Shown here one piece after another: positions 30,174-38,550 of a stretch of 64,000 nt of DNA. The notes under the pieces were generated by a model. It was not told where the DNA came from, searched no databases, and saw only the letters and a program-made list of their open reading frames with translations. Both the position numbers and the translations under genes were made by a program. This DNA is from Bacteroidaceae bacterium (GTDB taxonomy: Bacteria > Bacteroidota > Bacteroidia > Bacteroidales > Bacteroidaceae). Location: assembly GCA_017938245.1 (NCBI GenBank), contig JAGBBX010000043.1, forward strand, positions 19,736-83,735, written 5' to 3'. How positions within the stretch are numbered: the stretch's first letter is position 1; each line of letters starts with the position of its first letter.

Positions 30174-31151
30174 ATGGATATAAAAAGTATAATAAAAAAG
30201 CCCATTGTAGAGGAGTTCGAGGCATTCAGGCAATTCTATCTGCAACAGTTCAGCAGCAATCAGTCGCTGCTCGATAGTGCGCTGAAACACGTTGCGAGTA
30301 CCTCGGGTAAGATGATGCGCCCTATGCTCATTCTTTTGTCGGCAAAAAGTTGTGGCAATGTCAATGACTCGGCTTTTGCTGCTGCCGCTGCATTGGAGTT
30401 GCTACACACTGCCAGTCTGCTTCACGACGATGTTGTCGACGAGAGTAATATGCGTCGCGGTGTCTCGTCGTTGAATGCTGTCTATAGTAACCGTATCGCA
30501 ATTCTTACAGGTGACTATCTTCTCTCGACCTCGCTTTATAATGTTGCACAAACAAAAAACAACGAAATAATCGAGGGTTTGTCGCAGTTGGGACGCGTTC
30601 TCTCTACCGGTGAGATGTTACAACTCGAACTTCAACGTTCCGGCGACTTCAGCGAGGAAAAATACTTTGATGTGGTGCGTAATAAGACCGCTTCTCTTTT
30701 TGCTTCTTGTGGACGCTTTGGTGCACTGGCAGCGGGTGCCGATGTTTCTGTCGTAGAGCGCTTCGACCGCTTTGGTGAGATTTTGGGAATATGTTTCCAG
30801 ATAAAGGATGATATTTTCGATTACTATTCTCAGGATGTGGGTAAGCCTACCGGCAGTGATATAAGAGAGGGTAAGGTGACGCTTCCGGCGCTCTATGCAC
30901 TATCGCATAGTGCCGATGAGAATATTCTATCTATTGCCAAAAAACTTAAGAATGGTACCGTTTTAACCGAAGAAGAGATTGCTTCGCTTATAGAGGCTGC
31001 AAAGAGTGTCGGAGGAATAGAATACTCGCTTAAACGTATCGAGGAGTTCCGCACCGAGGCACTTGCTTTGCTTGCTTCTTTGGATATCCCCGATGATTGT
31101 CGCGCGGCACTCGAAGCCTACCTTGAATATGTTATTTCAAGAGAAAAATAA
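30174..31151 (+). CDS. ispB: trans-Polyprenyl diphosphate synthase
   Basis: A 325-aa prenyl synthase that extends farnesyl diphosphate with isopentenyl diphosphate, most likely for the menaquinone side chain. The first aspartate-rich motif is LLHDDVVDESNMRRG and the second FQIKDDIFDY; GKMMRPMLILLSAKS holds the conserved Arg region. An in-frame ATG at 30144 would add ten residues (MYFQCKCFQN); I chose 30174 because MDIKSIIKKPI resembles the family N-terminus. Chain length (octaprenyl or other) cannot be read from sequence by eye. Menaquinone would feed the FrdCAB complex encoded in this window. Confidence 0.88.
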   Translation: MDIKSIIKKPIVEEFEAFRQFYLQQFSSNQSLLDSALKHVASTSGKMMRPMLILLSAKSCGNVNDSAFAAAAALELLHTASLLHDDVVDESNMRRGVSSLNAVYSNRIAILTGDYLLSTSLYNVAQTKNNEIIEGLSQLGRVLSTGEMLQLELQRSGDFSEEKYFDVVRNKTASLFASCGRFGALAAGADVSVVERFDRFGEILGICFQIKDDIFDYYSQDVGKPTGSDIREGKVTLPALYALSHSADENILSIAKKLKNGTVLTEEEIASLIEAAKSVGGIEYSLKRIEEFRTEALALLASLDIPDDCRAALEAYLEYVISREK

Positions 31152-31167
31152 GTAACTGTGTGTAACT

Positions 31168-31192
31168 TTCGGGCGATTGCAAATCGCCCCTA
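31168..31192. repeat. GGGCGATT palindromic repeat, copy 3
   Basis: TCGGGCGATT-GCA-AATCGCCCC with flanks nearly identical, in inverse orientation, to the copy at 22906-22930 (shared tail CTACnCGCAATGAT). It lies between the convergent ispB-type and deoC genes. Confidence 0.75.
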
Positions 31193-31236
31193 CACGCAAT
31201 GATTCTCTAATGGATTGCATAGCCGTTTTAAAATAG

Positions 31237-31266
31237 AAAAAGTCCGCATTTGAGCGGACTTTTTTT
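31237..31266. terminator. Bidirectional terminator between ispB and deoC
   Basis: AAAAGTCCGC (31237-31246) pairs with GCGGACTTTT; a run of seven T follows on the plus strand and A-runs give T on the minus strand. Confidence 0.88.
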
Positions 31267-31290
31267 GTGTAGGGTGGGGTAGTGTTGTTA

Positions 31291-32232
31291 TCAGAAGAAT
31301 TTTGTCTCCTCGCCAACTATCTCACTAAGCAGCAGGTTGGCCAGACGGCTTGTGCCCAGACGGAATAGTTCATTTGTGAGCCACTCCTCGCCAAGAACCT
31401 CTTTAACGATTGTGTAGTACACGAGTGCATCGTTCACGCAGTTGATTCCTCCTGCGGGTTTAAAGCCAATCTTTGTACCTGTCTTTGTATAGTACTCTTT
31501 TATGGTGTTGCACATTACGTATGCTGCTTCGGGAGTTGCTGCTGGGCTCTCTTTTCCTGTGGATGTTTTAATAAAATCGGCACCCGAATATATCGATAAA
31601 ATCGATGCCTTTTTAATGTTCTCCGAAGTCTTTAATGCGCCTGTTTCAAGGATGACTTTAAGGTGCTTTTCGCCACAGATGCTCTTCAGCTCCTGAATCT
31701 CGTCGCACACGCTCTCGTAGTCGCCGCTGAGGAATTTTCCAACACTCAGAACAATATCAATCTCGGTGGCACCATCGTGCAGTGCGAGAGCTGTCTCGGC
31801 AACCTTTATCTCTTGAAAAGTCTGTGACGAAGGGAAACCTCCCGATACGCAGGCGATACCAACCTTCTCTACCTCGAGCGATTGGCTTACTATCTTTGCA
31901 AAGTTGGGATATACGCATATTGCTGCTACATTTTCAAGGTCGGGGTAGCGGTCGTCGAACTCATTTACTTTCTCGGTAAATGCAAGCACACTCTCCTCGC
32001 TGTCGGTGCATTTCAGCGTTGTCAGGTCGATGCAGTTGAAGAGGAATCTCTTTACCTCGGGAGTGTTATTCCCCGCTACCTTTGTGTCGATAATTTCCTT
32101 AACTTTTGCAGCTACCTCGGCATCGCTCATTGCTGCTGTATACTCCTTAAGTACATAGTCGTACTTGCTCTCTTCTTCGGCGTGATGATGGTGGTGATGT
32201 TCACCGCATCCGCAGTTACAATTCTCGCTCAT
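31291..32232 (-). CDS. deoC: Deoxyribose-phosphate aldolase with Cys/His-rich N-terminus
   Basis: A 313-aa class I aldolase that splits 2-deoxyribose 5-phosphate into glyceraldehyde 3-phosphate and acetaldehyde. The Schiff-base lysine is in GADFIKTSTG; VILETGAL and GFKPAGGI are further barrel motifs. Odd feature: the first 17 residues are MSENCNCGCGEHHHHHH, followed by an acidic linker, a likely metal-binding head not needed for catalysis. An internal start would remove it, but no ATG precedes the conserved KYDYVLKEY except the annotated one. It is the last gene of the mnmG-deoC cluster. Confidence 0.92.
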   Translation of the reverse strand: MSENCNCGCGEHHHHHHAEEESKYDYVLKEYTAAMSDAEVAAKVKEIIDTKVAGNNTPEVKRFLFNCIDLTTLKCTDSEESVLAFTEKVNEFDDRYPDLENVAAICVYPNFAKIVSQSLEVEKVGIACVSGGFPSSQTFQEIKVAETALALHDGATEIDIVLSVGKFLSGDYESVCDEIQELKSICGEKHLKVILETGALKTSENIKKASILSIYSGADFIKTSTGKESPAATPEAAYVMCNTIKEYYTKTGTKIGFKPAGGINCVNDALVYYTIVKEVLGEEWLTNELFRLGTSRLANLLLSEIVGEETKFF

Positions 32233-32265
32233 AATGATATTTTTTTTGATTATTAATACTCCTTT

Positions 32266-32604
32266 TTAACGCTCTTCTTGCTCCTTTAGTTTAGGATTAT
32301 CGAGGTGTCGTCTGTTATCTCTTTTTGTCTTTTTATCGATGTTTCTTTGTAGCGCTTCGGTGAGGTCTACCCCTGTCTGGTTGGCTATGCAGATAAGTAC
32401 CCAAAGTACGTCGGCAAGCTCGTCCGAGAGGTCGCTTTTCTCTCCCTCTTTGAACGACTGTTCGCCATATTTTCGTGCCATAATCCTGGCAACCTCGCCA
32501 ACCTCCTCGGTGAGTATTGCAAGGTTTGTCATCTCGTCGAAATAGCGCACGCCATACTCCTTTATCCAGCCGTCGACTATCTTTTGTGCTTCACTTATTG
32601 TCAT
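32266..32604 (-). CDS. MazG-like nucleotide pyrophosphohydrolase
   Basis: A 112-aa all-alpha NTP pyrophosphatase. The metal-binding motif TEEVGEVARIMARKYGEQ and the later DELADVLWVLICIAN give the ExxE...ExxD pattern of MazG/iMazG enzymes that remove unwanted nucleotides. The C-terminal tail is highly charged (KKTKRDNRR). It is 3 bp downstream of dtd, in the same operon. Confidence 0.85.
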   Translation of the reverse strand: MTISEAQKIVDGWIKEYGVRYFDEMTNLAILTEEVGEVARIMARKYGEQSFKEGEKSDLSDELADVLWVLICIANQTGVDLTEALQRNIDKKTKRDNRRHLDNPKLKEQEER

Positions 32605-32607
32605 ACT

Positions 32608-33060
32608 CTATTCGCGATTTTTCGAGTCAATGAATATCGTTACAGGGCCGTCGTTCAGCAGCTCCACTTTCATATCTGCACCGAACTCCCCGGTGCCAAT
32701 AGGTTTGTTTATTGCGCTCTCCAATGCAGCGCAGAATTTCTCGTATAGAGGAACCGATATTTCGGGCTTTGCTGCTTTTATGTACGATGGTCGGTTACCC
32801 TTCTTTGTCGATGCCATAAGTGTGAACTGGCTAACTGCGAGCAGCTCTCCGTTTACATCTGTTACCGAGCGATTCATCACCCCGTTTTCATCGTCGAAAA
32901 GGCGGATATTTGCTATTTTCTTAACAAGCCATTCAATATCTTCGTTGTTGTCCTCTTCGCATATTCCGACGAAGATAAGCAGGCCGTTTCCTATGCTCGA
33001 TTTTATATTTCCATCGATAGTTACCGATGCTTTTTTTACTCTTTGTATAAGTACTCTCAT
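32608..33060 (-). CDS. dtd: D-aminoacyl-tRNA deacylase
   Basis: A 150-aa enzyme that hydrolyses D-aminoacyl-tRNAs and mischarged glycyl-tRNA. The family SQFTL motif appears as VSQFTLMAST (about 77-86) with the following KGNRPSY, and the second Gly-cisPro-like block lies at LNDGPVTI near the C-terminus. Complete length. It follows uvrC by 85 bp and may also have its own promoter. Confidence 0.93.
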   Translation of the reverse strand: MRVLIQRVKKASVTIDGNIKSSIGNGLLIFVGICEEDNNEDIEWLVKKIANIRLFDDENGVMNRSVTDVNGELLAVSQFTLMASTKKGNRPSYIKAAKPEISVPLYEKFCAALESAINKPIGTGEFGADMKVELLNDGPVTIFIDSKNRE

Positions 33061-33088
33061 AATCTAAGTCTCTCTCTTATGCGAACAG

Positions 33089-33096
33089 CAAAGATA
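33089..33096 (-). promoter_or_regulatory. -7 element in the uvrC-dtd gap
   Basis: TATCTTTG on the minus strand, 29 nt upstream of dtd. No clear TTG at the -33 distance. It may give dtd-mazG-deoC an internal promoter. Confidence 0.45.
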
Positions 33097-33145
33097 TACT
33101 CTTTTTTTATCTTTTTACCGATAAAACAGATATTTCTTTTTCTCT

Positions 33146-34975
33146 CTAAAAATCTTTTTTCAGCGCCTCGAAAATAATTTTAGCCTTAGATTCACCGATG
33201 ATATTGGATAGCTGTTCAAGGCTTGCTTCTCTTATTCTTTTTACGCTCTTGAACTCTTTCAGAAGCGCACTCTTGCTCTTCTCTCCGATGCCCTTTATAG
33301 TGTCCAATTTCGATGCTGTCTGGCGCTTGCTTCGCTTGTCGCGGTGGAATGTTATGGCAAAGCGGTGAACTTCGTCCTGTATCTGTGTCATAAGTCTGAA
33401 GAGCGTTGTCTGCTGCTTAAGTCCGATACTCTCTCCACACTTTCCTATTATCAGTTCCGATGTTCTGTGTCTGCCATCTTTTACCAGTCCTGCGATAGCA
33501 ATATTAAGATGCAGTTCGTCCTCGACAATCTCTCTTATTGCCTCCATTTGCCCCTTTCCTCCGTCGGCAAGAATGAGGTTGGGTAGGGGAGTTTGCTCTT
33601 CAATCGCACGGCTGTAGCGGCGTCGGACAACCTCGCGCATCGAGGCGTAATCATCGGCTCCCGTAACGGTTTTTATGTTGTATTTACGATAATCCTTTTT
33701 CGATGGTTTCAGCTTTTTGAATACGACACAAGCTGCAACAGCATCGGTGCCTTGTATGTTTGAGTTATCGAAACACTCTATGATTAGCGGCAGATTTTCC
33801 ATCTTTAAATCCTGCTTTATTTCGCTCATCAAGCGTGTTGTTTTTTGCTCGGGGTTAAGTTTGTCCTCCTGTTTCAGTCGGTCGGCCTTATACTGTTTTA
33901 CGTTCAGTTTTGATAGCGATAGCAGGCGCATCTTTTCGCCTTTTTGGGGAATGGTGAGTGAGACTCCGTCGAGTGGAAGATTAACCTTGAACGGCACGAT
34001 TATCTCCTTTGCTTCGCTGTGAAAACGCTCACGCATCTCAACAATTCCTAAGACAAGAATCTCTTCGTCGCTCTCGTCTAATCGCTTCTTATATTCAACG
34101 GTGAAGGCCTGGTTTATGCATCCGTTTGTAATGTGCAGGAAGTTTATGAAGGCGCTTTTTTCGTCGCTCTCGATGTTGAATACATCAAGGTTTGTGAGCG
34201 ATGAATTTACAACCTCGCTTCGCGTGCGGAAGTTCTCGATAAGCAGGTATCTCTCTTTTATTTTCTGTGCCTCCTCGAACTTCATTTCCGATGCCTTTGC
34301 CTGTATCTCTCTCATCAGATTCTCTTGCAAAGGACGGATGTCTCCCTTTAAAATTGAGACAATTTCAGTTATGAATTTGTTATATTCGTCGTGCGAAATG
34401 CAGCCTATGCAGGGGGCGCAGCAGTTGTGAATCTGGTGTTCAAGACAGGCCGAGAATCGTCCCTCTCTCACTCCCTCGGGAGTTATCTTAAGGTTGCAGG
34501 TGCGCAGTGGATAAAGCTCCTTTATCAGTTGCAGCATTGCGTTCAGTGCGCCGGCATTGCTGTAGGGTCCGAAATATCTTCCTGCTCCTTTTATAATCTT
34601 TCTTGTCTTGAAAATTTTTGGAAAATATTCGTTGCTTATGCAAATAGATGGGTAGGTTTTGTCGTCCTTAAGCAGTATATTATAGCGAGGCTGATGCTGC
34701 TTTATAAGGTTGTTTTCCAAAAGCAGTGCATCGGCCTCGCTGTTTACTACAATGTATCTTATATCGCAAATTTTGGATACCAGCAGACGGGTCTTTAGTG
34801 TCTGCTGTTCTTTGTTGAAATAGGACGATACGCGACGCTTCAAGTTCTTTGCTTTTCCTACATAAATTATAGCTCCTTTGTCGCTCAGATACTGATAGCA
34901 TCCCGGCGACTCGGGCAGGTTGCTTACTATGCCTTTTAGGTAAGCTTCTCTTTTATCGCGCTCGTCGTTCCTCAT
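33146..34975 (-). CDS. uvrC: Excinuclease ABC subunit C
   Basis: A 609-aa nuclease of nucleotide excision repair that cuts on both sides of the lesion. An N-terminal GIY-YIG domain starts at SPGCYQYLSDKGAIIYVGKAKNL; the UVR motif is at about 205-240; the RNase H-like C-terminal nuclease has IECFDNSNIQG and LILADGGKGQ with the catalytic acids; two helix-hairpin-helix motifs (IKGIGEKSKSALL) close the protein. In the mnmG-apt-uvrC-dtd run. Confidence 0.96.
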   Translation of the reverse strand: MRNDERDKREAYLKGIVSNLPESPGCYQYLSDKGAIIYVGKAKNLKRRVSSYFNKEQQTLKTRLLVSKICDIRYIVVNSEADALLLENNLIKQHQPRYNILLKDDKTYPSICISNEYFPKIFKTRKIIKGAGRYFGPYSNAGALNAMLQLIKELYPLRTCNLKITPEGVREGRFSACLEHQIHNCCAPCIGCISHDEYNKFITEIVSILKGDIRPLQENLMREIQAKASEMKFEEAQKIKERYLLIENFRTRSEVVNSSLTNLDVFNIESDEKSAFINFLHITNGCINQAFTVEYKKRLDESDEEILVLGIVEMRERFHSEAKEIIVPFKVNLPLDGVSLTIPQKGEKMRLLSLSKLNVKQYKADRLKQEDKLNPEQKTTRLMSEIKQDLKMENLPLIIECFDNSNIQGTDAVAACVVFKKLKPSKKDYRKYNIKTVTGADDYASMREVVRRRYSRAIEEQTPLPNLILADGGKGQMEAIREIVEDELHLNIAIAGLVKDGRHRTSELIIGKCGESIGLKQQTTLFRLMTQIQDEVHRFAITFHRDKRSKRQTASKLDTIKGIGEKSKSALLKEFKSVKRIREASLEQLSNIIGESKAKIIFEALKKDF

Positions 34976-34981
34976 CGTTTT

Positions 34982-35518
34982 TTATTCGTCTACCTCTACA
35001 ACCAACAGAGTCTTTACGTCGGCCTCTTCGGGGAAAATTGCACGACCGCCTAATCCGTCAAGCTCTATTATGAAGTTTATCATAACCTTTTTTGGATTCA
35101 ATTTTTTTACGAGGTTGTATGCCGCAAGCATTGTTCCTCCTGTTGCCAAAAGGTCGTCGTGGATGAGTACAACGTCGCCCTCTTCAATGGCGTCTTTGTG
35201 TATCTCTATTGTGTCGGTGCCATACTCCTTGCTGTAGCTTTCGCTAATTGTTTCGGCGGGTAGTTTGCCGGGCTTACGGATGGGTACAAAACCGGCGCCT
35301 AATCTTACAGCAAGTGCCGAACCCATAACAAAACCGCGTGACTCAATTCCTACGACTTTTGTGATGCCGCAATCTTTGTACATTTCGTACAGCGAGTCGT
35401 CGAGCTCCTTAAGGCAAGCCGGGTTCTTGAAGAGTGAGGTTACGTCTTTAAACTGTATTCCTGGGATGGGAAAATCGGGGATGTTTCTAAGGTTTTTTAG
35501 TAGTAGTTCCTGGTTCAT
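34982..35518 (-). CDS. apt: Adenine phosphoribosyltransferase
   Basis: A 178-aa purine salvage enzyme making AMP from adenine and PRPP. The PRPP-binding motif is VVLIHDDLLATGGTMLAA (about 119-136); the adenine-site region contains IESRGFVMGSALA. It lies 6 bp upstream of uvrC and 63 bp downstream of mnmG. Confidence 0.95.
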   Translation of the reverse strand: MNQELLLKNLRNIPDFPIPGIQFKDVTSLFKNPACLKELDDSLYEMYKDCGITKVVGIESRGFVMGSALAVRLGAGFVPIRKPGKLPAETISESYSKEYGTDTIEIHKDAIEEGDVVLIHDDLLATGGTMLAAYNLVKKLNPKKVMINFIIELDGLGGRAIFPEEADVKTLLVVEVDE

Positions 35519-35581
35519 AACATATCTGTTTTTATTAGTTCTTTTTTCTTCTTTTTGTACTGTTCCACGTGGAACAATTTG

Positions 35582-37453
35582 CTATTTGTGGGCAAGCACC
35601 ATTAGTACATTTATGTCGCTTGGAGAGACTCCGGGGATGCGACTTGCCTGTGCTATTGTTTCGGGTTGTATGGCGGTGAGCTTTTGTCGTGCCTCGGTCG
35701 ATAGCGACTCGATGCTGTTGTAGTCGAAGCGTCCTTTTATTCGGATGTTCTCTAGGCGTTGCATCTTCTCGGCAAGTTCTCGTTCGCGTTGAATGTAGCC
35801 GCTGTATTTAATCTCAATTTCTGTTGCCTCTACAATTTCGTCGCGGCTGTTGCCCAACTTTTTTAAACGCGATTCCAATTGTCCGATAAATGGCGCGATG
35901 CTCTCTATAGTCACTTGCGGGCGTTCTATTATTGACGCTAGTTTGCATCCGCGAGTGAGTGGGGTAGTGCCTAAGCTTTCGAGGCCCTCGTTTATGTATT
36001 GTGCTTTCACCGAGAAGTTCTCGATAAACTCGGTGAGTTCGGCAATCTTCTTTTGCTTGTCGAGCAGACGGTGATATCGCTCTTCGCTTGCGAGTCCAAT
36101 CTCGTAAGAGCGTTTGGTGAGTCGTGCATCGGCGTTGTCCGACCTTAGCAGTATTCTATATTCGGCACGTGAGGTAAACATTCGATAAGGTTCGTCCACG
36201 CCTTTGGTAACAAGGTCGTCGATGAGTACTCCAATATATGCTTCGTCGCGATGCAGAATAAACGGCTCGTTGCCTTTTAGTTTTTGTGCTGCGTTTATTC
36301 CTGCAACGATACCCTGTCCGGCCGCCTCTTCGTATCCGGTTGTTCCGTTCACCTGTCCGGCGAAATAGAGGTTTTCTATTATCTTCGATTCCAACGTGTG
36401 CTTTAGTTGTGTGGGGTCGAAGTAATCGTACTCTATTGCGTAGCCGGGACGATAGGCAACAGCATCTTTCAGCGCAGGAATTTTGCGCAGTGCGTTGAGT
36501 TGAATTTCCATCGGTAAAGAGGATGAAAAACCATTTACATAAATCTCTTGTGTTGTCTCGCCCTCGGGTTCAAGGAAAAGCAGGTGACGGTCGCGTTCGG
36601 CAAAGGTTACAATCTTTGTTTCGATGCTGGGGCAATAACGCGGGCCGATGCTTTGTATCTGTCCGTTGTATAGTGGCGACTCATCGAGGCCGCTGCGCAG
36701 TGTCTCGTGTACTTCGGGATTGGTGTAGCAGCCCCAACAGGGATTTTGTTTCAGTTTTCTCTCGATTGGTTCGTAAGAGAAACGATGAAAATCGTTGTCA
36801 CCTTCTTGAATATCAGTGAGTTGTAGGTTTATTGAGCGCTTGTCAAGCCTCACGGGAGTGCCGGTTTTCATTCTTTCGGCCAAAATACCGTGTCTTGTGA
36901 GCGATTCGGTGAGTCCTTTTGCGGCAGGTTCGGCAATTCTGCCTCCTTCAATCTGTACGCGGCCAATGTGCATAAGTCCATTAAGGAATGTGCCGGCTGT
37001 GATGATAATACTCTTTGCGCGAAACTCGGCGCCGAGTTGTGTGCGCACACCGACGGCTTTACCCTCCTCGACGATTAGTTCGTTGGCGCAGTCTTGCCAC
37101 ATATAAAGATTGGGTATGTTCTCTAGTTTCTCTCTCCAGAGGATGCTGAACTTTGTTCGGTCGCACTGTGCTCGGGGGCTCCACATTGCAGGGCCTTTCG
37201 AACGGTTCAGCATACGGAACTGTATCGAGGCTTCGTCGGCAATAATTCCTGTGTATCCGCCAAGCGCATCAATCTCGCGTACAATCTGTCCTTTGGCAAT
37301 TCCTCCAATAGCAGGGTTGCAACTCATCTGTGCAATCTTGTTCATATCAATTGTCATCAGGCAGGTCTTCATTCCAAGATTCGCTGCCGCTGCCGCCGCC
37401 TCGCATCCCGCATGGCCGGCACCAATAACCAATATGTCGTAATAGAATTTCAC
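35582..37453 (-). CDS. mnmG: tRNA uridine-5-carboxymethylaminomethyl modification enzyme MnmG
   Basis: A 623-aa FAD enzyme that, with MnmE, installs the cmnm5 modification at wobble uridine 34. The FAD-binding GAGHAGCEAAAAAANLG is at about 12-28; RSKGPAMWSPRAQ and NPAIGGIAKG are family signatures; the catalytic cysteine region is NPCWGCYTN. Full length. First gene of the six-gene minus-strand cluster, with a consensus promoter upstream. Confidence 0.97.
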   Translation of the reverse strand: MKFYYDILVIGAGHAGCEAAAAAANLGMKTCLMTIDMNKIAQMSCNPAIGGIAKGQIVREIDALGGYTGIIADEASIQFRMLNRSKGPAMWSPRAQCDRTKFSILWREKLENIPNLYMWQDCANELIVEEGKAVGVRTQLGAEFRAKSIIITAGTFLNGLMHIGRVQIEGGRIAEPAAKGLTESLTRHGILAERMKTGTPVRLDKRSINLQLTDIQEGDNDFHRFSYEPIERKLKQNPCWGCYTNPEVHETLRSGLDESPLYNGQIQSIGPRYCPSIETKIVTFAERDRHLLFLEPEGETTQEIYVNGFSSSLPMEIQLNALRKIPALKDAVAYRPGYAIEYDYFDPTQLKHTLESKIIENLYFAGQVNGTTGYEEAAGQGIVAGINAAQKLKGNEPFILHRDEAYIGVLIDDLVTKGVDEPYRMFTSRAEYRILLRSDNADARLTKRSYEIGLASEERYHRLLDKQKKIAELTEFIENFSVKAQYINEGLESLGTTPLTRGCKLASIIERPQVTIESIAPFIGQLESRLKKLGNSRDEIVEATEIEIKYSGYIQRERELAEKMQRLENIRIKGRFDYNSIESLSTEARQKLTAIQPETIAQASRIPGVSPSDINVLMVLAHK

Positions 37454-37501
37454 TCTTATCTGTTTTTTCTTGGGGAAATAATACCCTCTTGATTAAGCAT
37501 A

Positions 37502-37532
37502 CAAAAGTAATACAAGTTGCGGTTAATACCAA
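37502..37532 (-). promoter_or_regulatory. Promoter for the mnmG cluster
   Basis: Minus strand: TTG at 37532-37530, a 20-nt spacer, TACTTTTG at 37509-37502. It lies 49 nt upstream of the mnmG start. The rest of the 367-bp gap (37454-37820) before frdC is AT-rich; it holds possible plus-strand -7 boxes (TATCTTCG at 37562, TATTTTTG at 37742) but no coding frame I would defend. Confidence 0.7.
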
Positions 37533-37820
37533 GATGTTGAAATTTTTTTTGTTCGCTACTTTATCTTCGAATTAGAGTGCAGAGGTGATAGAGTATTCTC
37601 TTTTTTTGCCCAATAGGTATAAAACAATTTGCTTTGTCGAACTTCTCTACACGGTAGTTTTGTTATTATGTGATTATCTCCTATTCCTGCAATTTGTAGC
37701 AAAAAAACAGTGTAATTTTCCTTTTTTATAAAAAAAACATTTATTTTTGCTATTTGTAAAAGGTATATAATGCGAATTTATAAACAATTTATTCATTAAA
37801 TAATTTAATATCAATTCATT

Positions 37821-38510
37821 ATGTGGTTACTTAATTCTTCTGTGGGAAAAAAGGTAATTATGAGTGTATCGGGCGTTGCCCTTGTTCTCTTCCTTCTTTT
37901 CCACATGTCAATGAACTTGGTCGCACTTTTCAGTGGCGACGCTTACAACATGATTTGTGAGTTCTTGGGTGCAAACTGGTATGCACTTGTAGCAACAGCC
38001 GGCCTTGCTGCGCTTGTTGTTCTGCACTTTGTTTACGCCTTCATCCTCACTATGCAGAACCGTAAGGCTCGTGGTGAGCAGCGCTATGCTTACACCAAGC
38101 AGCCCAAAGAGGTTGAGTGGGCATCACAGAATATGTTTGTTCTTGGTGTTATCGTTCTTTTGGGTATGGGTCTTCATCTTTACAATTTCTGGGCTAATAT
38201 GCAGCTTGTCGAGGTTATGCATATGCTTGGTGCTAATGTCGATGTTTCTCTTGCTGCCGATGGTACACATTACATCAAGGAGACATTCGCTTGTGTTGTG
38301 TATGTAGTTCTTTACCTTGTTTGGTTGGTTGCTCTTTGGTTCCACCTTACACACGGTTTCTGGAGTGCTATGCAGACTCTCGGTTGGAACAATCAGGTAT
38401 GGTTCAACCGTTGGCGTTGCATTGGTAACATTGTTTCAAGCGTTATCATTCTTGGCTTTGCTGCCGTAGTACTTGTTTATGCTTTCTGTCCCTGTGCAGG
38501 AGGTTGTTAA
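37821..38510 (+). CDS. frdC: Fumarate reductase/succinate dehydrogenase cytochrome b subunit
   Basis: A 229-aa inner-membrane subunit with five TM helices. Histidines in helix positions (LLFHMSMNL near 27-35, LHFVYAFIL near 69-77, HLYNFWANM near 121-129, LWFHLTHGFWSAMQ near 173-186) are candidates for two heme b groups, as in the Wolinella-type quinol:fumarate reductase. It anchors FrdAB and exchanges electrons with menaquinone. First gene of frdCAB. In Bacteroidales this complex mainly reduces fumarate to succinate. Confidence 0.93.
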   Translation: MWLLNSSVGKKVIMSVSGVALVLFLLFHMSMNLVALFSGDAYNMICEFLGANWYALVATAGLAALVVLHFVYAFILTMQNRKARGEQRYAYTKQPKEVEWASQNMFVLGVIVLLGMGLHLYNFWANMQLVEVMHMLGANVDVSLAADGTHYIKETFACVVYVVLYLVWLVALWFHLTHGFWSAMQTLGWNNQVWFNRWRCIGNIVSSVIILGFAAVVLVYAFCPCAGGC

Positions 38511-38550
38511 GCACAATTACCAATTTGTAAATTTATAAAAACATTATATT

